The notes beneath the pieces were generated by a model. It was not told where the DNA came from. It did not search any database and saw only the letters and a list, made by a program, of their open reading frames with translations. Positions 42,265 through 51,714 of a stretch of DNA of 64,000 nucleotides are shown here, piece after piece. How positions within the stretch are numbered: position 1 is the first letter of the stretch; each line of letters begins with the position of its first letter. The translations under genes were made by a program, and so were the position numbers. Location of the stretch: positions 124,001 through 188,000 of the forward strand of contig NZ_JAPCKK010000018.1 in the NCBI RefSeq assembly GCF_030705605.1. Direction: 5' to 3'. The stretch comes from Paenibacillus zeirhizosphaerae. GTDB taxonomy: Bacteria > Bacillota > Bacilli > Paenibacillales > Paenibacillaceae.

Positions 42265-44328
42265 TCACTCTACCTTGAAACGGGAGGCGGATTCGGCTAA
42301 TGCGCTTGTCAGGTGATCAATGCTTTCAACCATAACCGCCAGTTGGTCAACCATGGAGGACTGCTCCTGAACGGTTGCCGTCACTTCTTCAGCCGACGCG
42401 GATACTTCTTCTCCGGCAGCAGACAGGCTGTGAGCGGATTCCATCAGCTCGCCCTTGCTATGGTTCATGGTTGTAATTTCCTGAGCCATCGTCTGAATCC
42501 GGCCCGCAATATCCGTTACATCTTCCATAATATGCTTGAACGCATCCTTGGTTTTCCCTACAAATTCATCCTGCAAACCGGCAATATTCTGAATTTCACC
42601 TACACTCTGATTGCTCTTCTCCACCTGAACAAGGGTTTGCCGAATAATGCCCTCGATCTCTCCGGCCTGCCGTGAGGATTGTTCCGCAAGCTTGCGGATT
42701 TCGTCGGCAACTACCGCAAAGCCGCGCCCATGCTCTCCCGCCCGGGCAGCTTCAATCGAAGCATTCAGGGAAAGCAAATTTGTCTGGGTAGCGATTTCAT
42801 TAATAGCTCCCGTAATCCTGCCAATCTGGGCGGAGCTCTCGGCAAGCAGAGACGTAATCGCGGAAATGTTGCTTACTTCCTGTTCATTTCTAAGGTTAAC
42901 CTCGATAAGAGATTCAATAATTTCGTGATTGGCATGGAACACATTCATGATGGAAGCCGCTCTTTCCCTGATTGCTTCCGAGCTGTGGCTGATGGAGGCC
43001 ATTTTGTCGCCAAGCTCCGTAAATTTGCCCACCATATGCTCCGTATTTTGAGACTGGGATTCCATAGCCTTGGATATTTCCGCTGTAGCAATCGACGTTT
43101 CTTTTATAGATACCGCCGTTTGCTTGGAGGTCTCCTCCAGTTGTTTCGTGTTGCTGTTTAACACTTCAATCGAACCATTCATATGCCCGATCAACTGCCG
43201 GTTATTTTCTGCCATTAGGTTAAAGCTGTCTGCAAGATCACGGAATTCGCTTTTAAAGCTTCCTTCCGCCCGAATGGTCAGATCTCCTTCAGCCTGCCTT
43301 TTGAACAGCTCTTTAAGACGAACAATAGGCTGCGTAATGGAGCGGGAAAGAAAAATTCCTACAATAATAGCAACTACAACAGCGGCTGCCGTGACAAAAG
43401 CAATATTCTGCAAAAGCTTCACAAGCGGACGGATGATGTCACTATAGTGATCTTCGACAAAAACCGTCCAATCGGCGCCGGGAACCTTGGAATAACGAAT
43501 GTATTTTTCGCGGTTTTCAACGTCACCTGTCTGAAGCTCCTCGGACGGCTGCAAGCTCAGGGCGCTGTTATATTCCGCAGCCTCCAGAACCGTTCCGACA
43601 AGAGATTCATCCTTGGAGTCATACACAACGGTGGCCCCACGGCTAGTAACAAAAATCCGGCCTTCATTGTTAATTTGAATGCCCTGAAGCATGTCCACAA
43701 ACATCGATGTATCGATCGTACTGATCAATACACCCAAGACATTGCCGTCATCACCTTTGATGGGCTGCGCAAACACGACTCCCAATTTCCCGGTCGTTTT
43801 GGATATAAGCGCATCGCTTATGACAGGTTCCCCTTTAAGCGCAGCATGGAAATAATCTCGGTCGGAACGGTCTCCTTGTATCGCATCGGGACTGTTGGCG
43901 GCCACAACCGTGCCTTTCGTATCAGCCACGATCATCACCTGAATGCCCAAGCTTCCCTCAAGATTATCAAGCAACAGGCTGTTGGCTTCTGTAATAAGCT
44001 CGTTGTCAGAGGAGAAAAACTCTGCATCCGGGGCGCCCTCATTGCGAGCCATCAGCAGATCCTTCAGTACCTTACTATTTGAAGCGATAAAATTGGACTG
44101 CTGCTCCAGCTTCACGATAGAGTAAATATTTTCACCGATCCTGTCCGTGTTGGCCTGCACCTCGTCCATACTTTTTTCCAGCAGCATCTTCGCTCCGAAC
44201 AGGTACATCACCAGACTTGAACCCGCCAGCGCAATCACCAGCAAAATACTGATGAACAGCGGCAGCTTAACTCTAAGTGAAAGACGGGATAGAGCAAAAC
44301 GTGTTCTAACCTTGTTTTGTGTTTTCAT
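42265..44328 (-). CDS. Methyl-accepting chemotaxis protein with dCache sensor
   Basis: The 687-residue chemoreceptor has TM1 (about 23-50), an extracellular double-Cache domain (about 55-295, with [20 protein letters not shown]), TM2 (about 305-328), HAMP (about 330-380) and a signalling domain with tip [20 protein letters not shown] and [19 protein letters not shown]. It reports ligand binding to CheA/CheW. It is monocistronic, next to the KdgT/TctC genes but behind a terminator. Ligand unknown. Confidence 0.92.
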   Translation of the reverse strand: MKTQNKVRTRFALSRLSLRVKLPLFISILLVIALAGSSLVMYLFGAKMLLEKSMDEVQANTDRIGENIYSIVKLEQQSNFIASNSKVLKDLLMARNEGAPDAEFFSSDNELITEANSLLLDNLEGSLGIQVMIVADTKGTVVAANSPDAIQGDRSDRDYFHAALKGEPVISDALISKTTGKLGVVFAQPIKGDDGNVLGVLISTIDTSMFVDMLQGIQINNEGRIFVTSRGATVVYDSKDESLVGTVLEAAEYNSALSLQPSEELQTGDVENREKYIRYSKVPGADWTVFVEDHYSDIIRPLVKLLQNIAFVTAAAVVVAIIVGIFLSRSITQPIVRLKELFKRQAEGDLTIRAEGSFKSEFRDLADSFNLMAENNRQLIGHMNGSIEVLNSNTKQLEETSKQTAVSIKETSIATAEISKAMESQSQNTEHMVGKFTELGDKMASISHSSEAIRERAASIMNVFHANHEIIESLIEVNLRNEQEVSNISAITSLLAESSAQIGRITGAINEIATQTNLLSLNASIEAARAGEHGRGFAVVADEIRKLAEQSSRQAGEIEGIIRQTLVQVEKSNQSVGEIQNIAGLQDEFVGKTKDAFKHIMEDVTDIAGRIQTMAQEITTMNHSKGELMESAHSLSAAGEEVSASAEEVTATVQEQSSMVDQLAVMVESIDHLTSALAESASRFKVE

Positions 44329-44432
44329 AGGATGATCCCCTTTTATTCGATTCCAATACGGCAGTTTTTATGTAGCCATGACATATATATCGGAAGATCT
44401 GCCGAAAAAATTTATTGATAAATGCTTACAAA

Positions 44433-44472
44433 AAAGAGCAGTGGAGCGCCCTCGCGCAGTCCACTGCTCTTT
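44433..44472. terminator. Terminator after kdgT
   Basis: AAAGAGCAGTGGA pairs perfectly with TCCACTGCTCTTT (14-nt loop), with A and T runs on both sides. Confidence 0.85.
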
Positions 44473-44518
44473 CTGAATCCAATCTCACTCCGGATTCTTA
44501 TTATTTTCTGTGCCCGAT

Positions 44519-45523
44519 TTAGGCCTTTGCTTCCTGAAGGGGCAGCTCGCCAGAGCCGGAAATCTTGGCCTTGCCATTTTTATTTTGGTATTTAGCCCAA
44601 TAAGCCGTCAGGATCGGCACCAAGATAGAGGTAACGATGACGCAAGCCGCAACCAAAGCGGTGGCGGATTGTGCCGCAGGCAGAAATTCAGGCTTCATAT
44701 TGGCTACAATGACTGGATTGGCCACCGCCGCCCCTGCCGTGCTGGAAGCCGCAAGACCGGCTGTCCCGTTGCCGCCTCCGATAAATTTATCAGCCAGTAT
44801 GAGTGGAATACCCGTAATGATGATCACCGCAACGCCCAGAAGAATACCCAGCAGCCCTGTCTGGAGAATAACGCCCAGATTGATCGTGCTGCCAAGCGCA
44901 AAACCGAAGAACGGAATCAGAGTATGCGTGGCTTTGCCGAAAAACTCGCGAAACTCAAGATCCAGGTTGCCGAGCAAGAAACCGACCAGGAATGGCAGAA
45001 CAGCACCTACGAAGGCTTGCGGTTCAAATACCGCGAGTCCTGTACTGCCCAATATGAGCATGGTCACCAGCGGACCGGATTCCAGCGACATCAGTACAAA
45101 TGCGCCCGCCTCCTCCTTGGAGCCGTACTGCTGCATGATGGAAGCATACAAACCGCCGTTGGTCATATCCATCGCGGAAACCAGCGCCAGAATGGACAGT
45201 CCTGCGAAAAATCCGGTCTGAATTCCTCCCTCCGGCAGGAAGCTGGAAGCAATCATTGCAACCACCCAGGCCACCGCGATTTTGGTCAATACCAGTGTCC
45301 CCGATTTTCTGAGCACCGTGCCTGTGGCGCGGACATCAATGGATGCCCCCATGCAGAAAAACCATACGGCTAGAATCGGCACCGTGCCTGTCATCAACCC
45401 ATTCGTGAACGAGCCGAAATATTCTCCGGCACCAGCCCAGAATGTATGAACAAGGGCGCCGATGAATAAAGGAACCAGCATCATTCCGCCTGGAATTTTC
45501 TCAATGCTTTTTTTGATTTTCAT
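44519..45523 (-). CDS. kdgT: 2-keto-3-deoxygluconate permease
   Basis: The product of about 334 residues starts [19 protein letters not shown] and has about 10 membrane helices, with [20 protein letters not shown] and [21 protein letters not shown], both typical of KdgT. It carries 2-keto-3-deoxygluconate, a pectin breakdown product, with protons. ATG at 45523 is 10 nt from GAAAGG; the ATG at 45532 lies too close to it. It is directly downstream of a TctC-type binding protein (27 bp), an unusual pairing, and is followed by a terminator. No kdg catabolic genes are in the window. Confidence 0.85.
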   Translation of the reverse strand: MKIKKSIEKIPGGMMLVPLFIGALVHTFWAGAGEYFGSFTNGLMTGTVPILAVWFFCMGASIDVRATGTVLRKSGTLVLTKIAVAWVVAMIASSFLPEGGIQTGFFAGLSILALVSAMDMTNGGLYASIMQQYGSKEEAGAFVLMSLESGPLVTMLILGSTGLAVFEPQAFVGAVLPFLVGFLLGNLDLEFREFFGKATHTLIPFFGFALGSTINLGVILQTGLLGILLGVAVIIITGIPLILADKFIGGGNGTAGLAASSTAGAAVANPVIVANMKPEFLPAAQSATALVAACVIVTSILVPILTAYWAKYQNKNGKAKISGSGELPLQEAKA

Positions 45524-45550
45524 AATGACCATACCTTTCTTTATTAGCCC

Positions 45551-46570
45551 TCATTTTCGGCTCAAGCCCAGCTCAGGTATCAACTGCGCGAACAAATCAT
45601 GACTTTCTTTCAGTTGACGGCCGAAACCTTCGCCGTCTTTCACCAGCAATCCCAATCCGTGTTCCTTCATTTGTTCCTTGAACTCTGAGTCTTCGGCTGC
45701 TTTCATGAAAGCTTCCGTCAAGATGTCCGTAACCTCATCGGACGTGCCTCTCGGCACAGCAAGCCCCCTCCAGGTTCCTGCGAAATTAATGTCAAGCCCA
45801 GTTGCCTCTTTTAGGGTTGGAATACCTGTAAGCGCTTCCGATGGAACGCTGTCATTAATAGCCAGCGTACGCAGCTTACTCTGCTGCACGTAGGTTTTCA
45901 CTTCTGCCGGACTTACAGGCACCGCATCCACAAACCCGCTCAGAAGCGCCGATACCGCCGGCCCCGCTCCTTCATACGGAATATGTGTGAACGCAAGACC
46001 GCTTTCTTTTTCCAACGTCGCCGCAGCCAGATGCCATATGCTTCCTGTTCCCGCATTGCCCAGCTTGACCTCACCGGGATGGACCTTGACATAATCCAAG
46101 AATTCAGCCGCGGTCTTCCACGGCGCGTCCGCTCGAACGGTGATGGCCGAAGGATCATGATTGATCTGTGCAATCGGCTTGAATTGTTCATAGGTGATCG
46201 GAAGCAATCCGAGATGGGGCAGGATCGCCAGCTCCGTTACCATGCAGGTGACGGTGTATCCGTCCGCTCTGGCATCTGCTCCTTCCATCAATCCGATGGC
46301 GCCTCCTCCTCCTGTCCGATTCACAACGACAACCGGCTGACCCAATTGCTTTTCAGCCGCTTTGGCAAGCGCTCTCGCCATAATGTCCGTTCCTCCGCCG
46401 ACAGCATACGGGACGACCAGTGTGATCGGTCTGTTGGGAAAAGCAGCCGTACTACGTTGTTCCGCATTCAAAGTCCAACCGTTCCCTGGACGGGTTAAGA
46501 ACCATACCGCCGCAAGTATCGCAGCGGCTACCGCAAGTGCCGCCCAGCTTCGCCATCTTGTACTTTTCAC
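45551..46570 (-). CDS. TctC-type (Bug family) extracytoplasmic binding protein, orphan
   Basis: The 339-residue protein has an N-terminal hydrophobic anchor (about 8-27, no lipobox Cys) and the Bug-fold start ITLVVPYAVGGGTDIMARAL, VVVVNRTGGGGAIGL and HIPYEGAGPAVSALLSG. Such proteins serve tripartite tricarboxylate transporters or act as sensors' partners. No TctA or TctB is present; instead KdgT follows 27 bp later. It may present carboxylates to KdgT or signal through the regulator encoded upstream. Confidence 0.83.
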   Translation of the reverse strand: MKSTRWRSWAALAVAAAILAAVWFLTRPGNGWTLNAEQRSTAAFPNRPITLVVPYAVGGGTDIMARALAKAAEKQLGQPVVVVNRTGGGGAIGLMEGADARADGYTVTCMVTELAILPHLGLLPITYEQFKPIAQINHDPSAITVRADAPWKTAAEFLDYVKVHPGEVKLGNAGTGSIWHLAAATLEKESGLAFTHIPYEGAGPAVSALLSGFVDAVPVSPAEVKTYVQQSKLRTLAINDSVPSEALTGIPTLKEATGLDINFAGTWRGLAVPRGTSDEVTDILTEAFMKAAEDSEFKEQMKEHGLGLLVKDGEGFGRQLKESHDLFAQLIPELGLSRK

Positions 46571-46770
46571 GTCTGTTATCCCTCTTTTCTAATGTATACG
46601 GCCGTCGTCCGGCTTGACCCTCTTCTAATCTCTCTCAAGTCTTCCGGTATCCGTCCTTACTTCACCCCCCGCAGGTTATTCTGAGTGTGACAGCGAACTG
46701 CAACGATTGAGAAGCATTTCACAATCTCAGTGTAACCCGCGATGAAAGACCGATCTATCGTTCAATCTTC

Positions 46771-49080
46771 TTAAATATCTTCAAAAACGCCGGAGTGGCG
46801 CGGTTTTGGCAGATCTGCATACCCATTGGAAGATTTGCTGCTCTCCCGGAATTTGCCTGGGGTGACCGCTTTGATTTTACGAAACACACGAATAAAGCTG
46901 TTTTCGTTCTGATAGCCGACCATGCATGCGATGCTCGCAATTTTGTGGTCGCTTTCCCGCAGCAGTTCACAGGCCTTGTCGATACGCAAATGGGTCAGAT
47001 AGTCATATACGGTCGTTCCTGTTTCTTCTTTGAACATGCTGCTCACGGATGAAACGCTCATGCCGACATGTGCGGCGATATCCTGCAGTCCGATATTGTT
47101 CTGCAAATTTTCTTCCATATACAGAATCATGTCCTGCACACGCTTGTATTCCCTTGAATGACTGTGAACCTGGAACTGCTCCGCAATCTTGGCGATTACC
47201 TGACACAGCATATGCTCCATTTCCGCAAGATCCATCGTCTTGACCTGATTCCAGTTGTAGTTACTAATCTCTTCAGGAGGATCGATGTTACAGGAAGCCG
47301 CTATGTCCAGGATTCCCTCCAAAATATGATCCGCTGCCTTGTACACCTGTTCTGGCTCTACTCCATGCTCACGGATCAGGGAAGCCCATTTCACAACCGA
47401 AGCTTCGTTCGCTCTGCCATCCATAGCCTGCAGACCGTTAAGGATCTCGGTTGACCAGGCCTCTTCCATACTGGCGTTCATATCTTGGTCCCAGACTGCA
47501 TACTCGCGGACGCGTCCATAACCTTCGTACAAACGGTAAGCCAGAACTTTGCGCGCATCGGCACACGACCGTTCGAGGCCGGAAATATCCTGCACCTCCG
47601 AGCCAATGCCCACGGAAACGGACATATTAAGGTGCCTGCTTACGATTCCAATCAATTTCTCGGCGTCCAACCGCAGCGTCCCCGTTCCTATCGATCCGTG
47701 CTTGGACTGCAACAGTACGACAAAACTGTCCTTCTTCGCTGTAACACATACCGATCTCCACACCGGATCAAGAACCTCTTCCATAATATTTTGCAGGGCG
47801 TATTTCAACAACATCCGGTCTTCCTCCATAAAAGACGCCGCCCACTGCCAGTACCGATCAATGGACACCACCATCACGTTCAAAGGCTCTGTGCTCCAAT
47901 CATGGAAGTAGTGGCTCCATTTGGTGTGGACCTCCCTCATTCCGATGCAGCGGTTCAGAATGTCCTGGATGTACTTGCTCCTCAGCTCGGGCAGGCTTCT
48001 TTCCGCCACGAACGTCTTGCTCTGGAATTCCCCCACCCATTTGCCGATCACAGGCTCCAGATCATACAAATTGCCCTGCGGACTTCCGTTATAAGCTGGA
48101 TTTAGCAAATGATGAATTCTGCGCAAGGGCCGGAATGCCGCATAATTATAGTAGTAAATGGCCGAACAGCCCACGATGATCGAGATCAGGGACAAGAACA
48201 GCATCATATTTCTGGCCAGCTTGACATTCTTAAGCAAATGGTCCATCGGCACCAGTGAAACCAGCCTCCAGCCTGTCACGTCCGAGAATGTCTGGTTAGC
48301 CATATATTCCTGACCCTGTACCTTCACATAACTGAACGGGCTCACAGCAAGCTCATCAATAACCGCGGCCATATCAGACGGCTGCACACCGGCGTTCAGC
48401 TTGGGGTAGATCAGTTCCCCGTCCAGATTATACACATACTGCTGGCTGGACAGGTGCGTATACATTTGCGAGAAAAACTGGTCGTAATCCAGGTTGACGA
48501 TGACCGCCCCTGCCGCCTTTCCGTCCACCATCACCGGCCTGACAATACTCAGCAGTTCGGTGCGGCTGTCCCCCGATCCATCTTCAAGCCATCTCCGTTT
48601 GATCAGCAGCGGACGGCTCTCAATACCTTGAACCCACGCGCTCCAGGAGGCAGCAGGCGCTTCCTCCCCTTTCGCTGTATAGCCAAAGTCACTGGATACT
48701 ACAGATTTACGGGCAAGGTCAGCTATGGCAATGGAATGCAGCTTTTTGTCCGCAGAAGCGCTCGCCAGCAGCCGCTGAACGTCGGCAGCCGCAGTTGGCT
48801 GCCTGTAGGCTTCAGTATTCAAATAGGTCAGGATTTCCTCGCGATAGGACAAATCCACCGCCTTCTCATCCGCTTCCCGGAAAGCGCGGTTCGTAACGTC
48901 CATATTGATTTGCAGCAGCTCTACGTTAGGCGCATTCAGTTCAGTGTCCAATCCTTCCCGGTAGCGGGCGTACGAGCCTAGGCCAATCAATGTAATCAGC
49001 AGGGAAACGCATAGGGTAAGAAGCAAAATTAATTGGGTCTGTTTGTTCTTCAGCATATATTTAAACTTGAAACGGATCAT
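46771..49080 (-). CDS. Membrane-bound AraC-family regulator with Cache sensor
   Basis: The product of about 769 residues has TM1 (about 10-30), an extracellular sensor (about 35-275), TM2 (about 280-300, MMLFLSLISIIVGCSAIYYY), a long middle domain and a C-terminal AraC HTH (about 660-760, LQDIAAHVGMSVSSVSSMFK and IACMVGYQNENSFIRVFRK). This one-component class joins surface sensing and DNA binding in one chain. It lies 200 bp upstream of the TctC-KdgT genes on the same strand and is their likely regulator. ATG at 49080 has GAAGG close by; the frame is open to 49107. Confidence 0.87.
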   Translation of the reverse strand: MIRFKFKYMLKNKQTQLILLLTLCVSLLITLIGLGSYARYREGLDTELNAPNVELLQINMDVTNRAFREADEKAVDLSYREEILTYLNTEAYRQPTAAADVQRLLASASADKKLHSIAIADLARKSVVSSDFGYTAKGEEAPAASWSAWVQGIESRPLLIKRRWLEDGSGDSRTELLSIVRPVMVDGKAAGAVIVNLDYDQFFSQMYTHLSSQQYVYNLDGELIYPKLNAGVQPSDMAAVIDELAVSPFSYVKVQGQEYMANQTFSDVTGWRLVSLVPMDHLLKNVKLARNMMLFLSLISIIVGCSAIYYYNYAAFRPLRRIHHLLNPAYNGSPQGNLYDLEPVIGKWVGEFQSKTFVAERSLPELRSKYIQDILNRCIGMREVHTKWSHYFHDWSTEPLNVMVVSIDRYWQWAASFMEEDRMLLKYALQNIMEEVLDPVWRSVCVTAKKDSFVVLLQSKHGSIGTGTLRLDAEKLIGIVSRHLNMSVSVGIGSEVQDISGLERSCADARKVLAYRLYEGYGRVREYAVWDQDMNASMEEAWSTEILNGLQAMDGRANEASVVKWASLIREHGVEPEQVYKAADHILEGILDIAASCNIDPPEEISNYNWNQVKTMDLAEMEHMLCQVIAKIAEQFQVHSHSREYKRVQDMILYMEENLQNNIGLQDIAAHVGMSVSSVSSMFKEETGTTVYDYLTHLRIDKACELLRESDHKIASIACMVGYQNENSFIRVFRKIKAVTPGKFRESSKSSNGYADLPKPRHSGVFEDI

Positions 49081-49259
49081 ACGTCCTTCATCCTTCCATG
49101 CTGGCAATCTAGCAAGCTGGCCGCTCTCAAGCAGCCTGTATTTTCAAGATAGATGAATTCGCTTTCTTTTGCAATAAATTGGATATCTTAATCTATTGTA
49201 GCTAATTTTTCAGGGAATTGCAGTGTCCTTTTTAACACTTTGGCAGGAAAATAAAAAAA

Positions 49260-49276
49260 CGGCAGTCGCACTGCCG
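49260..49276 (-). terminator. Terminator of the coiled-coil protein gene
   Basis: CGGCAG pairs with CTGCCG around a 5-nt loop, followed by TTTTTTTATTTT on the minus strand. Confidence 0.88.
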
Positions 49277-49299
49277 ATCAATGTGTGGAAAAGAACATA

Positions 49300-49647
49300 T
49301 TATTTTTTATCGATCACCAACAGCTGCACCGGCTTTAGCGATAAAGCAGGACGAACCGTGTCCTCCGAAATCACCTTCAGCTTGATCAGGCTTGTAATTT
49401 TCGACGCATCCGCTTTGGAGAGCATGCGCCAAACATCCGGGTCCGGCAGCGCCTCGTAGAGTTTATCGTCATCATACTCTTTACGATTCTGCTGTACGAT
49501 CTTTAATGTATAGCCGCCTGTCTCGAGCTCGCTGATCCCCTGCTCCCTGCAGTATGCGGTAATTTCCCCGCGCAGGGCCGCCAGCTCCTCCTCCGTCTCC
49601 TTCTGCTGCCGTTTCAACACATAATACCGCTCCAATTTCGCCTCCAT
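49300..49647 (-). CDS. Hypothetical protein with N-terminal coiled coil
   Basis: The 115-residue product begins with a charged helix of coiled-coil character (LERYYVLKRQQKETEEELAA) followed by TAYCREQGISELETGGYTLK and IVQQNRKEYDDDKLYEALPD. This is reminiscent of phage Gp157-like proteins, which sense DNA or bind nucleases, but the match is by eye only. ATG follows a GAGGGGAC site and a strong terminator follows the gene. No phage genes surround it. Function unknown. Confidence 0.65.
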   Translation of the reverse strand: MEAKLERYYVLKRQQKETEEELAALRGEITAYCREQGISELETGGYTLKIVQQNRKEYDDDKLYEALPDPDVWRMLSKADASKITSLIKLKVISEDTVRPALSLKPVQLLVIDKK

Positions 49648-49729
49648 CTTGTCCCCTCCTCGCTATGTATGTATGCTGTCTGGCCGCTTTTTAGGATATA
49701 AACTACGAAATGTGCAAGATTGCGGGTGA

Positions 49730-49758
49730 TTGACCGGCCTTGCAATGTCTTTTATACT
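49730..49758 (+). promoter_or_regulatory. Sigma-A promoter of receptor-peptide cassette 1
   Basis: TTGACC (49730-49735), a 17-nt spacer and TATACT (49753-49758) lie 34 bp before the TTG start. The same -35 sequence and spacing occur before cassette 2. Confidence 0.75.
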
Positions 49759-49791
49759 TCTGCTATCTGGGAAATAAGGGAGGATAAACAA

Positions 49792-50586
49792 TTGGATGAG
49801 AGCAACCTTTCCAGTATCGAAGATCTGGATACCCTCGTGAACATGTTGAAAATGGCCTTTTCATTCGAAAATTGGGACAAGATCATAGAGCTATCCGAGG
49901 ACTTGCTCTCCCTTGTTCATCTGATCCGAGAGAAAGCCATAAGAGCGAACGGCAAAAGGCCTCTAGTCTATTACTATGGCTATGGTCATCTGATGAAGGG
50001 CCTTGCTTTGAAAAAACTGCGGCAGTACGATCAGGCGCGGGCCTGCATTGCGGAATATGGGGGGCTGGACTGGTTCGGCGGCCTGGATGAACGCGGCCGT
50101 GAAGAAGTCGAATATTATCGTTTCATCGCGATAGCGAACCTGTTTGAAATCAACATGCTTTCCGGACATACGGAGGTGCTTGGGGATTATGTGCGTTTCC
50201 TGCAAGAAAATCCCTTTGAGGTACTTCCTGGCCTGCTCACGATATTGGAGGCCGCCAATAAGCATGGCCTGAACGCCGACGACATCCTGGAGCGGTTCTC
50301 CGGACAGATCCGTGAATTCGGAAATGCGCAAGAAGTTGTCAATCTGGCCTACTATCATTCCTTCCTGCTAGAGCTAGCCAGATACAAGATTCGTCAAAAT
50401 AAACCAGCGGATGCCGCAGATGACATTCTGATCGTTTTGGCATCGGCCGTTAAAATGAGTAATCATAATGACTTCAGAAAATGTGCCGCAATGTTCGAAA
50501 TTATTCGGGATTCGACATCTCTGGCGCAAAAGGAACGTTACCGGAGCATTATGCAAAATATTGTAGAAAAGGAGCTTGTGCAATGA
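49792..50586 (+). CDS. RRNPP-like TPR peptide receptor lacking an HTH (cassette 1)
   Basis: The 264-residue all-helical protein starts at a TTG 8 nt after GGGAGG and consists of TPR-like repeats (for example GLALKKLRQYDQARACIAEY and ILEAANKHGLNADDIL). It aligns with the C-terminal half of the cassette 2 receptor (IVEAANLYHIDVDHIL at the matching place) but has no DNA-binding domain. Its last codons overlap an exported pro-peptide gene by 4 bp. This gene order is that of Rap-Phr and AimR-AimP-type systems, and of the Alo pairs known from Paenibacillus polymyxa. Without an HTH it could act by protein binding, like Rap, or as a decoy. Confidence 0.72.
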   Translation: MDESNLSSIEDLDTLVNMLKMAFSFENWDKIIELSEDLLSLVHLIREKAIRANGKRPLVYYYGYGHLMKGLALKKLRQYDQARACIAEYGGLDWFGGLDERGREEVEYYRFIAIANLFEINMLSGHTEVLGDYVRFLQENPFEVLPGLLTILEAANKHGLNADDILERFSGQIREFGNAQEVVNLAYYHSFLLELARYKIRQNKPADAADDILIVLASAVKMSNHNDFRKCAAMFEIIRDSTSLAQKERYRSIMQNIVEKELVQ

Positions 50587-50687
50587 AAAAAATGATGCTA
50601 GCCGCACTACTTTCCCTAGGTTTGGTTGCTTTGGTCGTCCCGGCTTCACCGGGTCTCGTTACCGCTTTGCACGGAGCAGAACACTAA
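50583..50687 (+). CDS. Exported signalling pro-peptide, cassette 1
   Basis: The 34-residue product has a basic start (MKKMM), a hydrophobic segment (LAALLSLGLVALVV) and a short polar tail PASPGLVTALHGAEH. This is the Phr/AimP pro-peptide layout: secretion by Sec, then cleavage to release a C-terminal 5-10 residue signal. ATG overlaps the receptor stop (ATGA), and AAAAGGAG lies inside the receptor's last codons. A terminator follows 25 bp later. The mature form is probably within TALHGAEH; this is inference. Confidence 0.75.
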   Translation: MKKMMLAALLSLGLVALVVPASPGLVTALHGAEH

Positions 50688-50712
50688 AATTATAAATTCT
50701 AATAATCTAACT

Positions 50713-50755
50713 AAAAGCTGTCGCCCGGATTGAGGGAGACAGCTTTTGCTTTTTC
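50713..50755 (+). terminator. Terminator of cassette 1
   Basis: AAAAGCTGTC pairs with GACAGCTTTT, followed by GCTTTTTCC. Confidence 0.85.
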
Positions 50756-50868
50756 CGACATAGTATATGAACATTTACAAGGATTGTCCGGATATCTGCT
50801 GTATGACGGGATGTCATTCGCCTATGTTACAATACTAGCAACACCATCATGCAAAGGCGGTAGATTCA

Positions 50869-51624
50869 TTGATTTATCTCATCAAATTTGTGTACAGCTT
50901 CGTCCTGCCTCCCGGGCTGTTCGTATTGCTGCTGCTGGCGCTCGCGGTATGGCTGTGGCGATGGAAACGGGAACGGGCGGCGGCGGGAATACTGCTCGCG
51001 ATTACATTGCTCCTCTACTGCTCCTCTACCAATTTGATCGGAGACACGCTAATGGCAGGGCTGGAAAATAATTATCCGCAGCCTGCCAGCGTGCAGGGGG
51101 ATGTCATCGTTGTTCTGGGTGGAGGTGCCGCAGCGGGGACGCCGGACGTTGACGGGTCGGGCAACATGTTCGGCTCGGCGGCCAACCGGCTCATTACCGC
51201 CGTACGACTTCATGAACAGGCAGGGCTGCCTATATTGTTCTCGGGAGGCCAGGTATTTGCGGACAGCGGCAATGAGGGCAACATCGCCCGCCGCCAGCTT
51301 CTGGGAATGGGCGTCCCGGACAGCAGCATTCTCATAGAGAACCGTTCACTCAATACGGAGCAGAATGCGCAGTATACGGCGGCTCTTTTGCAGGAAAAAG
51401 GGTTGTCCCGGCCTGTGCTCGTGACCTCCGGTTTCCATATGAACCGGGCGGTTCTGCAATTTGAGAAGGCTGGCATTAGGGTTCAGCCGTATCCGACCGA
51501 CTATTTGGTCAGCCGTCCGATCAAGATGTATGCCGGCAGATTATCTCCCTCGGCGGGAGCCTTGTCCAACACGGGACTTGCCTTGAAGGAATATTTAGGA
51601 ATATTGGCCGCCAAGCTGGATTAG
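50869..51624 (+). CDS. SanA/YdcF-type membrane protein (DUF218)
   Basis: The 251-residue protein has two N-terminal membrane helices (about 5-27 and 38-56) and a DUF218 domain with GDVIVVLGGGA, ANRLITAVRLHEQAGLPILFSGG, SLNTEQNAQYTAALL and LVTSGFHMNRAVLQFEKAG. DUF218 proteins such as SanA, ElyC and YdcF affect envelope integrity; the enzymatic role is unsettled. TTG at 50869 follows AAAGGCGG. The gene appears independent of the cassette upstream because a terminator intervenes. Confidence 0.82.
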   Translation: MIYLIKFVYSFVLPPGLFVLLLLALAVWLWRWKRERAAAGILLAITLLLYCSSTNLIGDTLMAGLENNYPQPASVQGDVIVVLGGGAAAGTPDVDGSGNMFGSAANRLITAVRLHEQAGLPILFSGGQVFADSGNEGNIARRQLLGMGVPDSSILIENRSLNTEQNAQYTAALLQEKGLSRPVLVTSGFHMNRAVLQFEKAGIRVQPYPTDYLVSRPIKMYAGRLSPSAGALSNTGLALKEYLGILAAKLD

Positions 51625-51653
51625 CGTTAGATACGGGAGCCATATAGATGAAA

Positions 51654-51707
51654 AAACCTCGGTTCAATGTACAAGGACAGACGTCCACGGCACAGAGAAC
51701 GAGGTTT
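51654..51707. terminator. Bidirectional terminator between the DUF218 and dat genes
   Basis: AAACCTCGGTTC pairs with GAACGAGGTTT (one bulge), with an A-run before and TCTTTT after. Confidence 0.75.
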
Positions 51708-51714
51708 CTTTTAG

